Shown here: piece after piece, positions 1-6,162 of the stretch
Layout: every line of letters starts with the position of its first letter
Numbering within the stretch: the stretch's first letter is position 1
DNA from: JASBSR01 sp963847575
GTDB lineage: Bacteria; Pseudomonadota; Gammaproteobacteria; SZUA-229
Assembly: GCA_963847575.1 (NCBI GenBank)
Contig: CAWKAL010000041.1
Location: 1 to 10,127, forward strand
Length of the DNA stretch: 10,127 nt
Direction: 5' to 3'
The notes under the pieces: generated by a model
The model's input: the letters and a program-made list of their open reading frames with translations, nothing else
What the model was told of the DNA's origin: nothing
Database searches by the model: none
Made by a program: the position numbers and the translations under genes

Positions 1-1602
1 GACAACATGTTCTTTAGGTAATTTTTTTAGTAAACCCATTGTTATAAGGCGCTGTAAAGGCTGCCCTTCCGTGGCCACGATGTAAACTTCTCTATCAGCC
101 CGAACCATATCAAGCATGACCTCCTCAAGGGCTAATGCAACCGAAACACCCAGATGAATAACTTCCGTTATATCCACAACGAGAGCATTACAGTCCTCGG
201 TCTGTGATTTCTTGTGAGTAATTGCCCGCGATGCACCAAAAATCATGTTGCCCTTCAGATGCAGCAGCATGATGTTGTCATCGGCAGAATGTAATAACTG
301 TTTTTCATGTTCGGAAAGTTCCAGATCGGTATCATCAGGATCTGTAACCGCAGTAACATCATCCGTTTGTAATTTCGACAATCTGGTTATTGTCATCACA
401 TTAGCAACAAACAAACCAATGCCGACTGCTGCAATCAAATCAACAAACACAGTAAGCGTGATCACGCCATAAGTTATTAACGCACCTTTTCCAGAGATCA
501 GGTGGGCACGTTTTATAAATCCCCAATCGATAATGTTGATACCAACTTTAAAGGCAATGCCTGCCAGGACCGCCAGTGGAATAACTGAAGTTAAGTCTGC
601 AGCCCATAGCACGACAGTAATCAGGATGGCCACCCTGACCAATCCGGCTATTGGGGTTTGCGCCCCGGCTTGAATGCTGACCACGGTACCCATGGTGGCG
701 CCAGCACCAGGCAATCCACCAAACAAACCTGACATGACATTACCAATACCTTGACCTACCAGCTCCTTATCCGAATCATGCTGTGTACGTGTAAGGCTGT
801 CAGCAATCACCGCTGTTAGCAATGCGTCAATACAACCTAACAGACCCAATACAAGGGCATTTACCAGCATCATTTGCCACTGATCAATACTGAAAATGGG
901 AACATTAAATTCTGGTAAGCCGGTAGGTATTTCGCCAATGCGACGGATGTCGGCATTGCTTAGCAAGATGATTGACACCAGGGTTCCGACAACCAATGCC
1001 AGCAACTGCGGCGGTATATAACGTTTGAATTTGGCAGGCATAAAAAACAGGATTGCCACCGTTAATACGCCCAGCATCGTCTCCTGAATCTGGATACCAG
1101 CAATTAATTCAGGAATGTTTTTCAAAATTGAAATGACACCACCGGCTGGTGAAGCCTGCCCCAGTAATGGACCAAATTGCAAAATGATAAGTATGATGCC
1201 TATGCCTGTCATAAAACCGGATATGACGGTATACGGCATTAGCGTGACATATTTACCCAGGCGCATTACGCCAAACATGATTTGAAATAATCCAGCCAGT
1301 ATTACAACGGTGAATGCCATCGCCATGCCATTGACAGGATCTGAGGCCATAAGCTTTGCTATAACCGCCGTGAACACGACTGTCATTGGCCCCGTCGGTT
1401 CAGATATTAATGTTGACGAACCACCAAATAGTGCCGCAAATAAACCAACCAGGATAGCGCCATATAACCCAGCCTCAGCACCGGCGCCTGAAGCAACACC
1501 AAAAGCAAGCGCCATAGGTAAAGCGATGACGGCTGCTGTCACCCCGCCAAAAATGTCTCCGCGCAGATTGCGTAAATGTATTTCATTGAATAACTTACGC
1601 AT
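1..1602 (-). CDS. SulP-family anion transporter with STAS domain (BicA-like, probable bicarbonate uptake), 3' end outside window
   Basis: The frame stays open for 534 codons from an ATG at 1602 to the window edge, so the C-terminus is missing. An in-frame TGA 24 bases upstream makes this the first possible start. I see no clear Shine-Dalgarno. The N-terminus reads MRKLFNEIHLRNLRGDIFGG, followed by SulP signatures such as GLYGAILVGLFAALFGG, SEPTGPMTVVFTAVI and GLFGGLPGAGATMGTVVSIQ. Many hydrophobic membrane segments follow, then a cytoplasmic STAS domain from about residue 437. The SulP/SLC26 family moves sulfate, bicarbonate and other anions; the N-terminal and GLPGAGATMGTVV stretches resemble cyanobacterial BicA, a Na+-dependent bicarbonate carrier. 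The STAS strand reads VVDITEVIHLGVSVALALEE, without the Asp-Ser-Ser of anti-sigma antagonist STAS domains. The position next to cbbR and a carboxysome operon favours inorganic carbon uptake. The family is near certain; the substrate is inferred, and sulfate remains possible. Confidence 0.93.
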   Translation of the reverse strand, partial: MRKLFNEIHLRNLRGDIFGGVTAAVIALPMALAFGVASGAGAEAGLYGAILVGLFAALFGGSSTLISEPTGPMTVVFTAVIAKLMASDPVNGMAMAFTVVILAGLFQIMFGVMRLGKYVTLMPYTVISGFMTGIGIILIILQFGPLLGQASPAGGVISILKNIPELIAGIQIQETMLGVLTVAILFFMPAKFKRYIPPQLLALVVGTLVSIILLSNADIRRIGEIPTGLPEFNVPIFSIDQWQMMLVNALVLGLLGCIDALLTAVIADSLTRTQHDSDKELVGQGIGNVMSGLFGGLPGAGATMGTVVSIQAGAQTPIAGLVRVAILITVVLWAADLTSVIPLAVLAGIAFKVGINIIDWGFIKRAHLISGKGALITYGVITLTVFVDLIAAVGIGLFVANVMTITRLSKLQTDDVTAVTDPDDTDLELSEHEKQLLHSADDNIMLLHLKGNMIFGASRAITHKKSQTEDCNALVVDITEVIHLGVSVALALEEVMLDMVRADREVYIVATEGQPLQRLITMGLLKKLPKEHVV

Positions 1603-1854
1603 TGTATTGGCCCAAATTTTGTATCATGTCGATGTGAGGATATTTAGAATATTGATTGGTATTTATTATGGCCGTGGCCGGGCTAAATTACTTATTGTAT
1701 TTATCGATAGAAGCCATCAGCAAAGAACAATGAAATGAAATTTCGGTTGAGAACGCATTATTGATACGCCTATAGGTTCCATAGACTAATAACAATAGGA
1801 CGAAACTTGCCATGCTTATTGAATACGATATGATCATTTTGCCGACAAGGTCAG
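1603..1854. other. Intergenic spacer between cbbR and the SulP gene
   Basis: This 252-base stretch holds no convincing gene; an open plus-strand frame reaching to 1738 is mostly antisense to the transporter. It is AT-rich apart from a GC island with an imperfect dyad (GGCCGTGGCC) near 1671-1680. I see no strong terminator after cbbR and no clear sigma-70 promoter. It may hold the transporter's own promoter, or cbbR and the transporter may be cotranscribed. Confidence 0.5.
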
Positions 1855-2919
1855 TTATTTCTTTTTGGCTATTTTCTTTTTGGCTATTTTCTTTTTAGCC
1901 GCGGGCGTTGTCGGTTTTTCAAGGAGTTGCTTTAATGCAGGCCACATGGTTTGCATGCGTTCACGAATCTTTGGCTCATACGCGACCGCAAACTCAAGAA
2001 ATGTTTGCGCGACCAATGACAATTCTTTTCCTTTAGGAAAAACAATGTACCAGCTGCGCTGTATGGGAAAGTTTTCAACATCAAGAACAGCAATCGGACC
2101 GTCGATACCTTCCAGAGATAGCGAGTGAAGAGATAAAACAGACAAACCCAAACCACCCACTATGGCATGCTTGATCGCCTCATTACTGCCGAGCTCCATT
2201 CTCACTTTAGGGCGTAATCCCTTGGCATCAAACGCTTTAAAGCATGCATCACGGATACCTGATCCTGGTTCGCGGATAATAAAAGGCTCTTTGGCGATCT
2301 CTTCCATACTGATATTTTTCTTACCAGCCAGTGGATGATTACGCGGTGCCATCATTACAAGCGGATTGGGTGCAATGAGATGGGACTCGACTTCAAGTTC
2401 ACCTTCAGGTGGCTGCCCCATGATATAGAGGTCTTCTTCGTTGGCTTGCATGCGAGCAATGATACTGTCACGGTTGGTAACCTTTAATGCGAGGTCTATG
2501 CCAGGATACAACCGACTAAATTCGCCAAGCATTTCGGGGGCCAGATATTTTGCGTTGGTTATAACGGCCATACGCAAGCGGCCACGTTTTAACCCTTGCA
2601 TGTCAGCTATTTTCATTTCCAGGTTTGTCAGTATGGAAAACATGCTTCTACAAGCGTCATAGAGTTCACCGCCTGCTTCGGTCGGTTCAACGTTGCGACC
2701 AACATGCTCAAACAGGGGTACACCTATAGCACCATTCAGCTTTCGAATTTGCATTGAAACTGTGGGCTGGGTAAGAAACAGTTCTTCGGCAGCGCGAGTA
2801 AAACTTTTCAGTCTATAAACCGCCTCAAACACCTGTAACTGACGCAATGTCGCATGCCGTATCAGATGGTCCGGCATCGATGAAGGTGGTGTATAACCGT
2901 TGTCAGTGTGTGCAGACAT
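1855..2919 (-). CDS. cbbR: LysR-type transcriptional regulator, probable CbbR of the Calvin cycle
   Basis: From the ATG at 2919 this is a 354-residue LysR protein. The winged helix-turn-helix lies at about residues 25-84 (LRQLQVFEAVYRLKSFTRAA, then LFLTQPTVSMQIRKLNGAIG). An effector-binding domain follows, with typical LysR text such as HPLAGKKNISMEEIAKEPFI and GGLGLSVLSLHSL. CbbR proteins bind upstream of cbb operons and respond to metabolites such as NADPH, RuBP or PEP. The carboxysome context makes CbbR the best call, although here it lies downstream of and in the same direction as the cso genes rather than divergent from cbbL. The start is uncertain: a TTG at 2931 has an AAGGG about 5 bases upstream, and an ATG at 2877 (MPDHLIRHATLRQLQVF) best matches the family's N-terminus. 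The C-terminus is odd: about 15 residues of AKKKI repeats beyond the usual end. Confidence 0.85.
   Translation of the reverse strand: MSAHTDNGYTPPSSMPDHLIRHATLRQLQVFEAVYRLKSFTRAAEELFLTQPTVSMQIRKLNGAIGVPLFEHVGRNVEPTEAGGELYDACRSMFSILTNLEMKIADMQGLKRGRLRMAVITNAKYLAPEMLGEFSRLYPGIDLALKVTNRDSIIARMQANEEDLYIMGQPPEGELEVESHLIAPNPLVMMAPRNHPLAGKKNISMEEIAKEPFIIREPGSGIRDACFKAFDAKGLRPKVRMELGSNEAIKHAIVGGLGLSVLSLHSLSLEGIDGPIAVLDVENFPIQRSWYIVFPKGKELSLVAQTFLEFAVAYEPKIRERMQTMWPALKQLLEKPTTPAAKKKIAKKKIAKKK
1857..1900 (-). repeat. 15-bp tandem repeat, about three copies, coding the Lys-rich tail of CbbR
   Basis: On the plus strand the unit TTTTCTTTTTGGCTA occurs at about 1857-1871 and 1872-1886, with a third, slightly diverged copy at 1887-1900 ending TAGCC. 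Read on the minus strand, each unit encodes IAKKK or a close variant. The result is the final AAKKKIAKKKIAKKK of the regulator. An in-frame 15-base unit of this kind can gain or lose copies by slippage without breaking the gene. Confidence 0.85.
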
Positions 2920-3103
2920 AGCCTGAACCAATTTTACCCTTCATCTTAAGATATTCCTGATAACTGTTTAGGCAATTATCTTCAGCCTGGGTTTGCAGCA
3001 TACATTGATGCGCATACCTCATAATATTCGCTACAATTTCTTCACGTAATGGTGCTGCGAAATCAGTTGTATATAATGAATACAATCCCTCAATGATACA
3101 CAC
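2903..3103 (-). CDS. Possible small ORF (66 aa) upstream of cbbR, unknown function
   Basis: A GTG-started frame between mcdB and cbbR encodes a small, helix-prone, charged peptide (for example LREEIVANIMRYAHQCMLQT, then AEDNCLNSYQEYLKMKGKIG) with three internal cysteines and one near the end. The codon choice looks gene-like, but the start is weak: an AAGG sits only a few bases before the GTG. The 3' end overlaps the start of cbbR by 17 bases if cbbR begins at 2919, and does not overlap if cbbR begins at 2877. I do not recognise the family. It could be a cbbR leader peptide, a decayed gene or chance. Confidence 0.3.
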   Translation of the reverse strand: MCIIEGLYSLYTTDFAAPLREEIVANIMRYAHQCMLQTQAEDNCLNSYQEYLKMKGKIGSGYVCTH

Positions 3104-3123
3104 GCCTTCACGCCTGCATCACA

Positions 3124-3208
3124 TTCATATAGTATGAACACCAGCAAGTCTGGCGTGGTTGTGGCATTGATATCAATCGATATATAAAATACTATTTATC
3201 GATGTTAA
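3124..3208. promoter_or_regulatory. Cluster of dyads upstream of cbbR, candidate CbbR/LysR boxes
   Basis: This AT-rich spacer holds four symmetric or box-like elements. TTCATA-TAG-TATGAA lies at 3124-3138. The perfect 12-bp palindrome ATTGATATCAAT lies at 3166-3177. ATCGATA at 3176-3182 is mirrored by TATCGAT at 3197-3203. TTA-N7-TAA lies at 3196-3208. The inner part of the first dyad, TCA-N7-TGA, and the last element both fit the TNA-N7-TNA (T-N11-A) pattern known for CbbR and LysR operators. On the minus strand TTGATT (about 3208-3213) followed 18 bases later by TTTATA could be a sigma-70 promoter. Autoregulation by CbbR is inferred; short AT-rich motifs like these can arise by chance. Confidence 0.4.
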
Positions 3209-3226
3209 TCAATATATTTCGATGAG

Positions 3227-3457
3227 TCAATCAGGCCAGACACGGCCACCTGATTGATAGCGGTCAACTGATACTTGACCAGCGCCTGGTGCTGCAGCTT
3301 TCTTATTGACTTTATTAACTTTTTTAGCCGTCGGTTTTACTTCCGAAGCTGTATTAGAAACCCCGGGGTCTGCGGCCGTAGTTTTGTTAGTTGCAGTGAT
3401 CTTGGTCTTGCGCATAGAGCTCACTAATTTCTGCCTGGTTTTATCGTTAGTTGTCAT
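3227..3457 (-). CDS. mcdB: McdB-type carboxysome positioning adaptor (alpha-type)
   Basis: This 76-residue protein is basic, lysine-, threonine- and alanine-rich and predicted to be disordered. It has a charged N-terminus (MTTNDKTRQKLVSSMRKTKI) and ends QVSVDRYQSGGRVWPD. Its ATG overlaps the mcdA stop by 4 bases (ATGA), so the two are translationally coupled. Alpha-McdB proteins are small, disordered, encoded directly after a ParA-type McdA in cso operons, and carry a conserved tryptophan at the extreme C-terminus; W74 here matches. They sit on carboxysomes and stimulate the McdA ATPase, so that carboxysomes spread along the nucleoid. The call rests on position, composition and the terminal Trp rather than on alignable sequence, because the family is very divergent. 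Confidence 0.75.
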   Translation of the reverse strand: MTTNDKTRQKLVSSMRKTKITATNKTTAADPGVSNTASEVKPTAKKVNKVNKKAAAPGAGQVSVDRYQSGGRVWPD

Positions 3458-4080
3458 TCTGCCAGCATCTCCTGGATCAGTTGTTCGAGTTCGGCAGCAG
3501 CGTCTGCGCCACGTCGGCCCATCTCAAATACACTCTTGCCTTCAAGCGCACTGTTACGATAGATAGCGCGCCGTCGCAGTGCGGTATTGGCGATGGGAAG
3601 ACCTATCTCCGATAAGGCTTCACGCGCCAGTCGAGACAGGGTAGTTCGTGTTTCCAGTTGATTAAGAACCAGCAACGCCCGCAAACCTGGATTGGTTTTC
3701 AGTGCCTGGTCGACTGCATTTTCAATATGCACCGTGGCCCATAGATCTACCGGTGAAGGCTGTACCGGTATCAATGCCAGCTCGCAGAAACCCAGCACTG
3801 TTGTCGTCTGCGGCGCATGCACCGAGGGCGGACAATCAAACACCACGTGCTCATATTCGTTCAACAAATCACGCGCCTGTTGGCCGAGTTGATCACCCGC
3901 TTCATAAACAGGTATTGCACTGTCGTGCTCGGCAAAAGCGCGCCATTGCAAGGCCGAACCCTGCGGGTCTGCATCAACTACAGCGACACGGGTATGCCGC
4001 GCCAGTGCCGAAGCAAGGTTAACCGATAAAGTGGTTTTGCCTGCGCCACCCTTGTTGCCGACAACGGCAATAACCGGCAT
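3454..4080 (-). CDS. mcdA: McdA, ParA-family ATPase that positions carboxysomes
   Basis: This is a 208-residue ParA/MinD-type ATPase. The deviant Walker A is at residues 8-17 (GNKGGAGKTT) with the signature lysine K10 and the P-loop lysine K15. Walker A' is at 35-46 (VDADPQGSALQW) and Walker B at 79-86 (VVFDCPPS, D82). The length and lack of an N-terminal helix-turn-helix match small orphan ParA proteins rather than plasmid ParA with DNA-binding domains. In alpha-carboxysome operons this gene is McdA: ATP-bound dimers coat the nucleoid, and McdB on the carboxysome releases them, creating gradients that space the organelles. The signature lysine fits the alpha-type McdA; cyanobacterial beta-type McdA has Ser there. 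It starts 12 bases after the acRAF stop, with only a weak ribosome site, and overlaps mcdB by 4 bases. Confidence 0.9.
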   Translation of the reverse strand: MPVIAVVGNKGGAGKTTLSVNLASALARHTRVAVVDADPQGSALQWRAFAEHDSAIPVYEAGDQLGQQARDLLNEYEHVVFDCPPSVHAPQTTTVLGFCELALIPVQPSPVDLWATVHIENAVDQALKTNPGLRALLVLNQLETRTTLSRLAREALSEIGLPIANTALRRRAIYRNSALEGKSVFEMGRRGADAAAELEQLIQEMLAE

Positions 4081-4092
4081 CGTCTATGATGC

Positions 4093-4353
4093 TCAGTGTG
4101 TGTCTTCGTCGGCCAGCTTGTCGAGCCGCTGTGCGAAGCTGTGCTTTTCATCACCCAGCGTTTCTTCACCTTCATCGGCGTGAATCGTGATATTCACGTA
4201 GTTACGACCGAATCCCATATCAGGGAAAAGTCCTTCGCGTTCTGACAGATCCGCAGCACGTTCAAGGAAATCACGCAGGGTATTGTAATCCTGAAACTCG
4301 TATCGACGTTCGAGGCGTATTGGTCGGTTTCGTTCCTGCCATTGTCCGCTCAT
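4093..4353 (-). CDS. acRAF, pterin dehydratase-like Rubisco assembly factor
   Basis: This 86-residue protein has the alpha-beta layout of pterin-4a-carbinolamine dehydratase (PCD). A leading strand around residues 11-20 (PIRLERRYEF) is followed by a helix (YNTLRDFLERAADLSEREG) and the core strand RNYVNITIHADEGE. In true PCD the loop before that strand carries His-His-Pro; here the region reads FPDMGFGRNYVNITIH, so the catalytic histidines are absent. The PCD-like protein encoded in cso operons is acRAF, which promotes correct assembly of form IA Rubisco instead of pterin chemistry. It sits between the ferritin gene and mcdA, as in related operons. A GUGGAG ribosome site precedes the ATG by about 7 bases. 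Pterin dehydratase activity seems unlikely, on the missing histidines and the context. Confidence 0.85.
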   Translation of the reverse strand: MSGQWQERNRPIRLERRYEFQDYNTLRDFLERAADLSEREGLFPDMGFGRNYVNITIHADEGEETLGDEKHSFAQRLDKLADEDTH

Positions 4354-4365
4354 CGTTTACACTCC

Positions 4366-4379
4366 ACGTTATGTAACGT
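4366..4379. repeat. 14-bp dyad upstream of acRAF
   Basis: ACGTTA-TG-TAACGT lies in the 45-base spacer between the ferritin gene and acRAF, just upstream of the acRAF ribosome site. In mRNA it could form only a 5-6 bp stem with a tiny loop, so a weak hairpin or a protein-binding site are both possible. There is no U-tract, so it is not a classical terminator. Confidence 0.35.
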
Positions 4380-4398
4380 TTCTGATTGGTATGTTCGC

Positions 4399-4842
4399 TC
4401 AGGTCTGCTGTAATTGCTGCAACCACTTCTCCAGGCCCTTCGCGTGCGCCTGTTCCTCGCCCAGCAGGGCTTCGAAAAACACGCGTCCGTCATGGTCACC
4501 TGTTCGGGCACAGTACCTGGTTGCGGCTTCGTACAGGCCTACCAGTTCCTTCTCGAATGCGTAGTCATGTTGAAGCAGCTGTTGCAGATTACTACCCAGA
4601 CGTACCGGACGCAATTGTGATGCGTTCGGCGCTACGCCCAGAGCAAGCATGCGACTGATGATCCGATCGGCGTGCCCCAGCTCTTCGCTGGCTTCGGCAC
4701 TGAACTTGGCGGCTACCTCAGCCAGGCCCCAGCTTTCTGTAAGCCGAGCCTGCGTACTGTACAGCTGGACCGCCGACAGTTCGAGGCTTAGGGCACGACC
4801 GAGGTAACCCAGTACCGTTTGATCAGCTTGAGCAGTTAGCAT
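4399..4842 (-). CDS. Bacterioferritin-family ferritin of the cso operon, ferroxidase site intact, heme Met absent
   Basis: This 147-residue four-helix-bundle protein carries a full di-iron ferroxidase set: E21, E54, H57, E97, E130 and H133. These are the E. coli Bfr ligands (E18, E51, H54, E94, E127, H130) shifted by three. The two ExxH pairs lie in SEELGHADR and GEEQAHAKG. The methionine that binds heme in Bfr (Met52) corresponds to L55 here, so axial Met heme ligation is not expected. Bacterioferritin-like genes are a regular part of proteobacterial cso operons, but their role there is unclear; iron storage, redox protection or an assembly role have been considered. It follows csoS1 by 36 bases with no clear Shine-Dalgarno. 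The family call is firm; the function in carbon fixation is unknown. Confidence 0.88.
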   Translation of the reverse strand: MLTAQADQTVLGYLGRALSLELSAVQLYSTQARLTESWGLAEVAAKFSAEASEELGHADRIISRMLALGVAPNASQLRPVRLGSNLQQLLQHDYAFEKELVGLYEAATRYCARTGDHDGRVFFEALLGEEQAHAKGLEKWLQQLQQT

Positions 4843-4878
4843 GTCGGCGGATCAGTCAGTCTTTTAGCAACCAGTCAT

Positions 4879-5193
4879 TCAACTGCGCAGCGGACCGTTG
4901 CCACTGGCATTGCTGAGGATGGGTTCAACCTCGCTATGCGGACGGGCAATGATGTGTGCTGCGACCAGTCCATCACCAACACGTTCACAGGCATCAGCGC
5001 CTGCACGCACGGCTGCATTGACCGCACCGGTTTCACCACGAACGAGGACGGTGACGTAACCGCCGCCCACGAACTCACGCCCGATCAGGCTTACTTCGGC
5101 TGCTTTGGTCATGGCGTCTGCCGCCTCGATGGCTGGTACCAGTCCACGTGTCTCAATCATGCCAAGGGCTATGCCGTGTTTATCGTTGGCCAT
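4879..5193 (-). CDS. csoS1: CsoS1 carboxysome shell hexamer protein (BMC-H), distal copy
   Basis: A single-domain BMC-H protein of 104 residues (MANDKHGIALGMIETRGLVP), including the pore loop REFVGGGYVTV near residues 39-49. Six copies form the flat hexameric tile of the carboxysome facet, and the central pore passes bicarbonate and other small metabolites. It differs from the copy just upstream by only five residues in the first 92 (K5, H6, S35, S87, I92) plus a different tail (LSNASGNGPLRS). The ribosome site AGGAGA lies about 7 bases before the ATG, one of the strongest in the window, as expected for an abundant shell protein. Many synonymous differences separate the two genes, so they are not a very recent duplication. 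Which of csoS1A/B/C it matches cannot be decided here. Confidence 0.96.
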   Translation of the reverse strand: MANDKHGIALGMIETRGLVPAIEAADAMTKAAEVSLIGREFVGGGYVTVLVRGETGAVNAAVRAGADACERVGDGLVAAHIIARPHSEVEPILSNASGNGPLRS

Positions 5194-5235
5194 GGTCTGT
5201 TCTCCTGTTAAATCAGTTATGTAAGGGGTTTAGCT

Positions 5236-5553
5236 TTATGCAGCTTTTGCATTTGATGAGCTGCCGCCTTCTGGCAGAACAGGCTCAACTTCTTTGTGTG
5301 GACGTGCAATGATATGTGCAGCGACCAGACCGTCACCAACGCGTTCGCAAGCATCTGCGCCAGCGCGAACAGCTGCGTTAACCGCACCTGTTTCACCGCG
5401 AACCAGAACAGTCACGTAACCGCCACCGACGAATTCACGACCGATCAGGCGAACTTCTGCTGCCTTAGTCATAGCATCAGCTGCTTCAATTGCCGGAACC
5501 AGACCGCGTGTCTCGATCATACCGAGTGCAATGCCGTAGTTGTCATTAGCCAT
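5236..5553 (-). CDS. csoS1: CsoS1 carboxysome shell hexamer protein (BMC-H), proximal copy
   Basis: A 105-residue BMC-H protein starting MANDNYGIALGMIETRGLVP, with the same FVGGGYVTV pore loop and a tail ending GGSSSNAKAA. It forms hexameric facet tiles with its paralogue, which follows after 42 bases. R35 and K87 here are serines in the second copy, so mixed facets could present different surface charge. An AGGAG ribosome site stands about 9 bases before the ATG. The 82-base spacer upstream, before which csoS4B ends, is the longest gap inside the cso block and holds a hairpin-like dyad. This suggests separate control, or processing that raises csoS1 levels over the vertex proteins. Confidence 0.96.
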   Translation of the reverse strand: MANDNYGIALGMIETRGLVPAIEAADAMTKAAEVRLIGREFVGGGYVTVLVRGETGAVNAAVRAGADACERVGDGLVAAHIIARPHKEVEPVLPEGGSSSNAKAA

Positions 5554-5598
5554 TTTATAGTCTCCTAAAATATTAAGTTGTTGACTTGGTTATTTACT

Positions 5599-5629
5599 AA
5601 AACTTGTTGCAGAAATATTCTGCAGTTTT
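5599..5629 (-). promoter_or_regulatory. Hairpin-forming dyad between csoS4B and csoS1
   Basis: On the mRNA (minus) strand the element reads AAAACU, GCAGAA, loop UAU, UUCUGC, a four-base bulge AACA, then AGUUUU. The inner stem is 6 bp and perfect; the outer 6 bp are perfect across the bulge. The 3' arm ends in UUUU, giving a terminator-like look, but the stem is AU-rich with a bulge. It may be a leaky terminator for upstream transcripts, an RNase processing site or a 5' stabiliser for csoS1 mRNA. The function is inferred. Confidence 0.45.
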
Positions 5630-5635
5630 CTCGGG

Positions 5636-5893
5636 TTACTGACCTGAGTCAGGCTCCCAAAAATCTATAAGTCCAGCGACGGTCAGGTCCGTATGGATCC
5701 TGAAATCCCCCGCGGCATACCTTGCTGCCGAGCCGCTCGAGGTATACACCCAGTTACCTGGACGGACACCGATCGGGTCGACTGCCACATTCGGCTTGCC
5801 GTACCTGTCTTTCAGTACACGCAAACTGATGTCACGTAAACCATCGACACGACGTGTACAAACCAGCGGCCCCATTACCTGCATGATTTCCAT
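5636..5893 (-). CDS. csoS4B: CsoS4B carboxysome vertex protein (BMC-P pentamer)
   Basis: An 85-residue EutN/CcmL-family protein. It opens MEIMQVMGPLVCTRRVDGLR, continues through VAVDPIGVRPGNWVYTSSGS and SAARYAA, and ends with the strand TVAGLIDFWEPDSG. The (V/A)VDP-G-(R/T)PG-WV core is diagnostic of BMC-P proteins. These form pentamers that cap the twelve vertices of the icosahedral shell and are present in few copies. The gene follows csoS4A after 8 bases; the ribosome site is poor, so reinitiation or coupling is likely. An internal ATG at codon 4 is an alternative start. It shares the fold and core motifs with CsoS4A but is clearly diverged from it, as in other cso operons, where both paralogues are retained. 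Confidence 0.94.
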   Translation of the reverse strand: MEIMQVMGPLVCTRRVDGLRDISLRVLKDRYGKPNVAVDPIGVRPGNWVYTSSGSAARYAAGDFRIHTDLTVAGLIDFWEPDSGQ

Positions 5894-5901
5894 TTCGCGT
5901 C

Positions 5902-6162
5902 TTACGCCGAAGCGTTCTCATCCGGATCCCAGTGATCGATAATGCCTACGATCGTGAAATCACTCGGATATTCTTTACTACCAGCTGCTTCACGCGCTGC
6001 GGAACTGCCGACACAGATCACCCAGTCACCGGGTCGTGTTCCGACCGGATCAACTGCCACCAGCTGTGCACTACCGTCCTGCACAACCTGCAGGTGCCTG
6101 TGCTCCATTCCTGGTATACGGTTGGTCGAAACCAGTGGTTTCACAACCTGGCAAATCTTCAT
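5902..6162 (-). CDS. csoS4A: CsoS4A carboxysome vertex protein (BMC-P pentamer)
   Basis: An 86-residue EutN/CcmL-family protein starting MKICQVVKPLVSTNRIPGME, with the core VAVDPVGTRPGDWVICVGSS, SAARE and the closing strand FTIVGIIDHWDPDE. It forms the pentamers that close the shell corners. I chose the ATG at 6162 over the upstream ATG at 6198 because family members begin MKIxQV. This ATG overlaps the csoSCA stop by one base (TGATG), and a GGAGGA lies at the correct distance inside the end of csoSCA. This is a translational coupling signal tying pentamer synthesis to the carbonic anhydrase. CsoS4B follows after 8 bases. Confidence 0.95.
   Translation of the reverse strand: MKICQVVKPLVSTNRIPGMEHRHLQVVQDGSAQLVAVDPVGTRPGDWVICVGSSAAREAAGSKEYPSDFTIVGIIDHWDPDENASA

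Noticed and set aside
245..472. A small plus-strand ORF within the SulP gene
   Set aside because: It is antisense to the STAS domain and the last membrane segments of the transporter, which has an unbroken 534-codon frame.
3220..3250. A possible terminator hairpin (GGCC/GGCC with TCA/TGA) at the end of mcdB
   Set aside because: The stem is short and broken by a bulge, it lies on the stop codon, and no U-tract follows.
5554..5598. A sigma-70 promoter just upstream of csoS1 (TAATAT near 5569)
   Set aside because: No acceptable -35 element lies 16-18 bases upstream, and the TAATAT lies too close to the ribosome site to be convincing.
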